Shown here one piece after another: positions 62,618-64,000 of a DNA stretch of 64,000 bases. Both the position numbers and the translations under genes were made by a program. Under the pieces are notes generated by a model. The model was not told the DNA's origin. It ran no database searches and saw nothing but the letters and a program-made list of their open reading frames with translations. Origin of the DNA: Cyprinodon diabolis (lineage: Eukaryota > Chordata > Actinopteri > Cyprinodontiformes > Cyprinodontidae); NCBI GenBank assembly GCA_030533445.1, contig JARPUW010000034.1:558001-622000 (forward strand). The letters are read 5' to 3'. Position 1 is the stretch's first letter. Every line of letters begins with the position of its first letter.

Positions 62618-63480
62618 CTTTTCACAGTGAGATAATGCCATTTTGGCCTCTGGAGTTGTAACAGACAAACCATTAATGATAGAGCCATGATCTTTTCTGG
62701 CAATCATCTAGAGCTGAAAACTAACAATATAAAGTAGATTTGAGCAGATGTTTTTGGTTCCAAGCTTCAAAACAGAAGTTGAGGCCAAAACGCTCATTTC
62801 ACAGTGAGATAATGCCATTTTGGCCTCTCGAGTTGTAACAGACAAACCATTAATGATACAGCCATGATCTTTTCTGGCAATCATCTAGAGCTGAAAACTA
62901 ACAATATAAAGTAGATTTGAGCAGATGTTTTTGGTTCCAAGCTTAAATCAGAAGGTTGAGGCCAAAACGCTCTTTTCACAGTGAGATAATGCCATTTTGG
63001 CCTCTGGAGTTGTAACAGACAAACCATTAATGATAGAGCCATGATCTTTTCTGGCAATCATCTAGAGCTGAAAACCAACAATATAAAGTAGATTTGAGCA
63101 GATGTTTATGGTTCCAAGCTTCAAAATAGAAGTTGAGGCCAAAACGCTCTTTTCACAGTGAGATAATGCCATTTTGGCCTCTGGAGTTGTAACAGACAAA
63201 CCATTAATGATACAACCATGATCTTTTCTGGCAATCATCTAGAGCTGAAAACTAACAATATAAAGTAGATTTGAGCAGATGTTTATGGTTCCAAGCTTCA
63301 AAATAGAAGTTGAGGCCAAAACGCTCATTTCACAGTGAGATAATGCCATTTTGGCCTCTGGAGTTGTAACAGACAAACCATTAATGATACAGCCATGATC
63401 TTTTCTGGTAATCATCTAGAGCTGAAAACTAACAATATAAAGTAGATTTGGGCAGATGTTTTTGGTTCCAAGCTTCAAAA
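62618..63480 (+). repeat. Local 8-monomer HOR, copy 2 (partial)
   Basis: The markers fall at GATAGAGCC 62678, CTCGAG 62827, GAAAACC 63070 and GGTAATC 63407. A one-base deletion gives AAGCTTAAATC near 62940 where the other units have AAGCTTCAAATC. After about 63.45 kb (GGGCAGATG, then AGACATACC at 63551) the units no longer follow copy 1. Confidence 0.82.
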
Positions 63481-64000
63481 CAGAAGTTGAGGCCAAAACG
63501 CTCATTTCACAGTGAGATAATGCCATTTTGGCCTCTGGAGTTGTAACAGACATACCATTAATGATACAGCCACGATCTTTTCTGGCAATCATCTAGAGCT
63601 GAAAACTAACAATATAAAGTAGATTTGAGCAGATGTTTTTGGTTCCAAGCTTCAAAACAGAAGTTGAGGCCAAAACGCTCATTTCACAGTGAGATAATGC
63701 CATTTTGGCCTCTGGAGTTGTAACAGACAAACCATTAATGATACAGCCATGATCTTTTCTGGCAATCATCTAGAGCTGAAAACTAACAATATAAAGTAGA
63801 TTTGAGCAGATGTTTTTGGTTCCAAGCTTCAAAACAGAAGTTGAGGCCAAAACGCTCATTTCACAGTGAGATAATGCCATTTTGGGCTCTGGAGTTGTAA
63901 CAGACAAACCATTAATGATACAGCCATAATCTTTTCTGGCAATCATCTAGAGCTGAAAACTAACAATATAAAGTAGATTTGAGCAGATGTTTTTGGTTCC
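63481..64000 (+). repeat. Satellite monomers at window end
   Basis: These are ordinary short units, including an AGACATACC/CCACGATC unit (63553) and a GGGCTCTGG/CCATAATC unit (63884) that matches one at 58567, 5317 bp (30 monomers) upstream. The window ends inside a monomer, so the array continues to the right. Confidence 0.85.

Larger units (their letters stand above)
1..64000 (+). repeat. Satellite DNA array, 177/178-bp monomer, about 360 head-to-tail copies
   Basis: The same unit repeats without interruption from the first to the last base, always in one orientation; both ends of the window fall inside the array. Unit length is 177 bp when the end of the unit reads AAAACAGAAGTTGAGG and 178 bp when it reads AAATCAGAAGGTTGAGG or AAATCAAAAGGTTGAGG. 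Monomers differ from one another at only a few bases. Known from other systems: arrays of nucleosome-sized monomers with HORs are typical of eukaryotic centromeric or pericentromeric heterochromatin. Inferred: this is such a region. The satellite family and the species are not recognised. No unique sequence, mobile element or gene was seen inside it. Confidence 0.98.

Noticed and set aside
1..64000. CRISPR array
   Set aside because: The repeat unit is 177-178 bp with no unique spacers between copies and no cas genes, so this is tandem satellite and not repeat-spacer structure.
1..64000. Inserted retrotransposon or other mobile element
   Set aside because: Reading through the window, every stretch fits the monomer. 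No target-site duplication, LTR, poly-A tail or foreign sequence was seen.

Overview
The whole 64,000-base window is one uninterrupted, head-to-tail satellite DNA array. The repeat unit is an AT-rich monomer (67 G+C of 177 bases, 38%, in the first unit) of either 177 or 178 bp. Dividing the window by the mean period gives about 360 monomers, all in the same orientation. I found no unique sequence, no transposon, no RNA gene and no credible protein gene. Long tandem arrays of nucleosome-sized units with multi-monomer higher-order repeats (HORs) are known from eukaryotic centromeres and pericentromeres, so this is most likely such a region from a eukaryotic chromosome assembled with long reads. 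I do not recognise the monomer as a named satellite and cannot assign a species.

Layout, worked out by tracking rare variants. Positions 1-9577 hold three copies of HOR family A, of 17, 20 and 17 monomers (3015, 3547 and 3015 bp). A short mixed stretch leads to HOR family B (10771-19458), with copies of 17, 15 and 17 monomers (3015, 2659 and 3014 bp); the third is internally rearranged. About 18.2-20.5 kb is repeated at about 23.3-25.6 kb (offset 5140 bp). From about 20.5 to 44.4 kb a larger family C recurs, with offsets of 6204, 6384/6561, 4967 and 3195 bp between successive copies. It carries a distinctive minority monomer type (TGACAGG type) that is absent from the first 23 kb. About 44.4-54.7 kb is a tandem duplication of 5151 bp whose copies agree at every marker I compared. 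The last 9 kb is less ordered and holds short local HORs of 7 monomers (1241 bp) and 8 monomers (1419 bp).

Each monomer carries a HindIII hexamer, an XbaI hexamer, a TATAAA word and a 10-bp inverted repeat (GAGGCCAAAA / TTTTGGCCTC) that straddles the monomer boundary. On the minus strand the 177-bp monomer is exactly 59 codons with a single TAG, directly followed by ATG. The few longer open frames arise where that TAG has become TGG or where indels shift the frame, and I do not regard them as genes. The interest of the window lies in its array architecture: nested HORs, one-monomer and three-monomer copy changes, chimeric monomers that mark recombination inside the unit, and gradients of divergence along the array.
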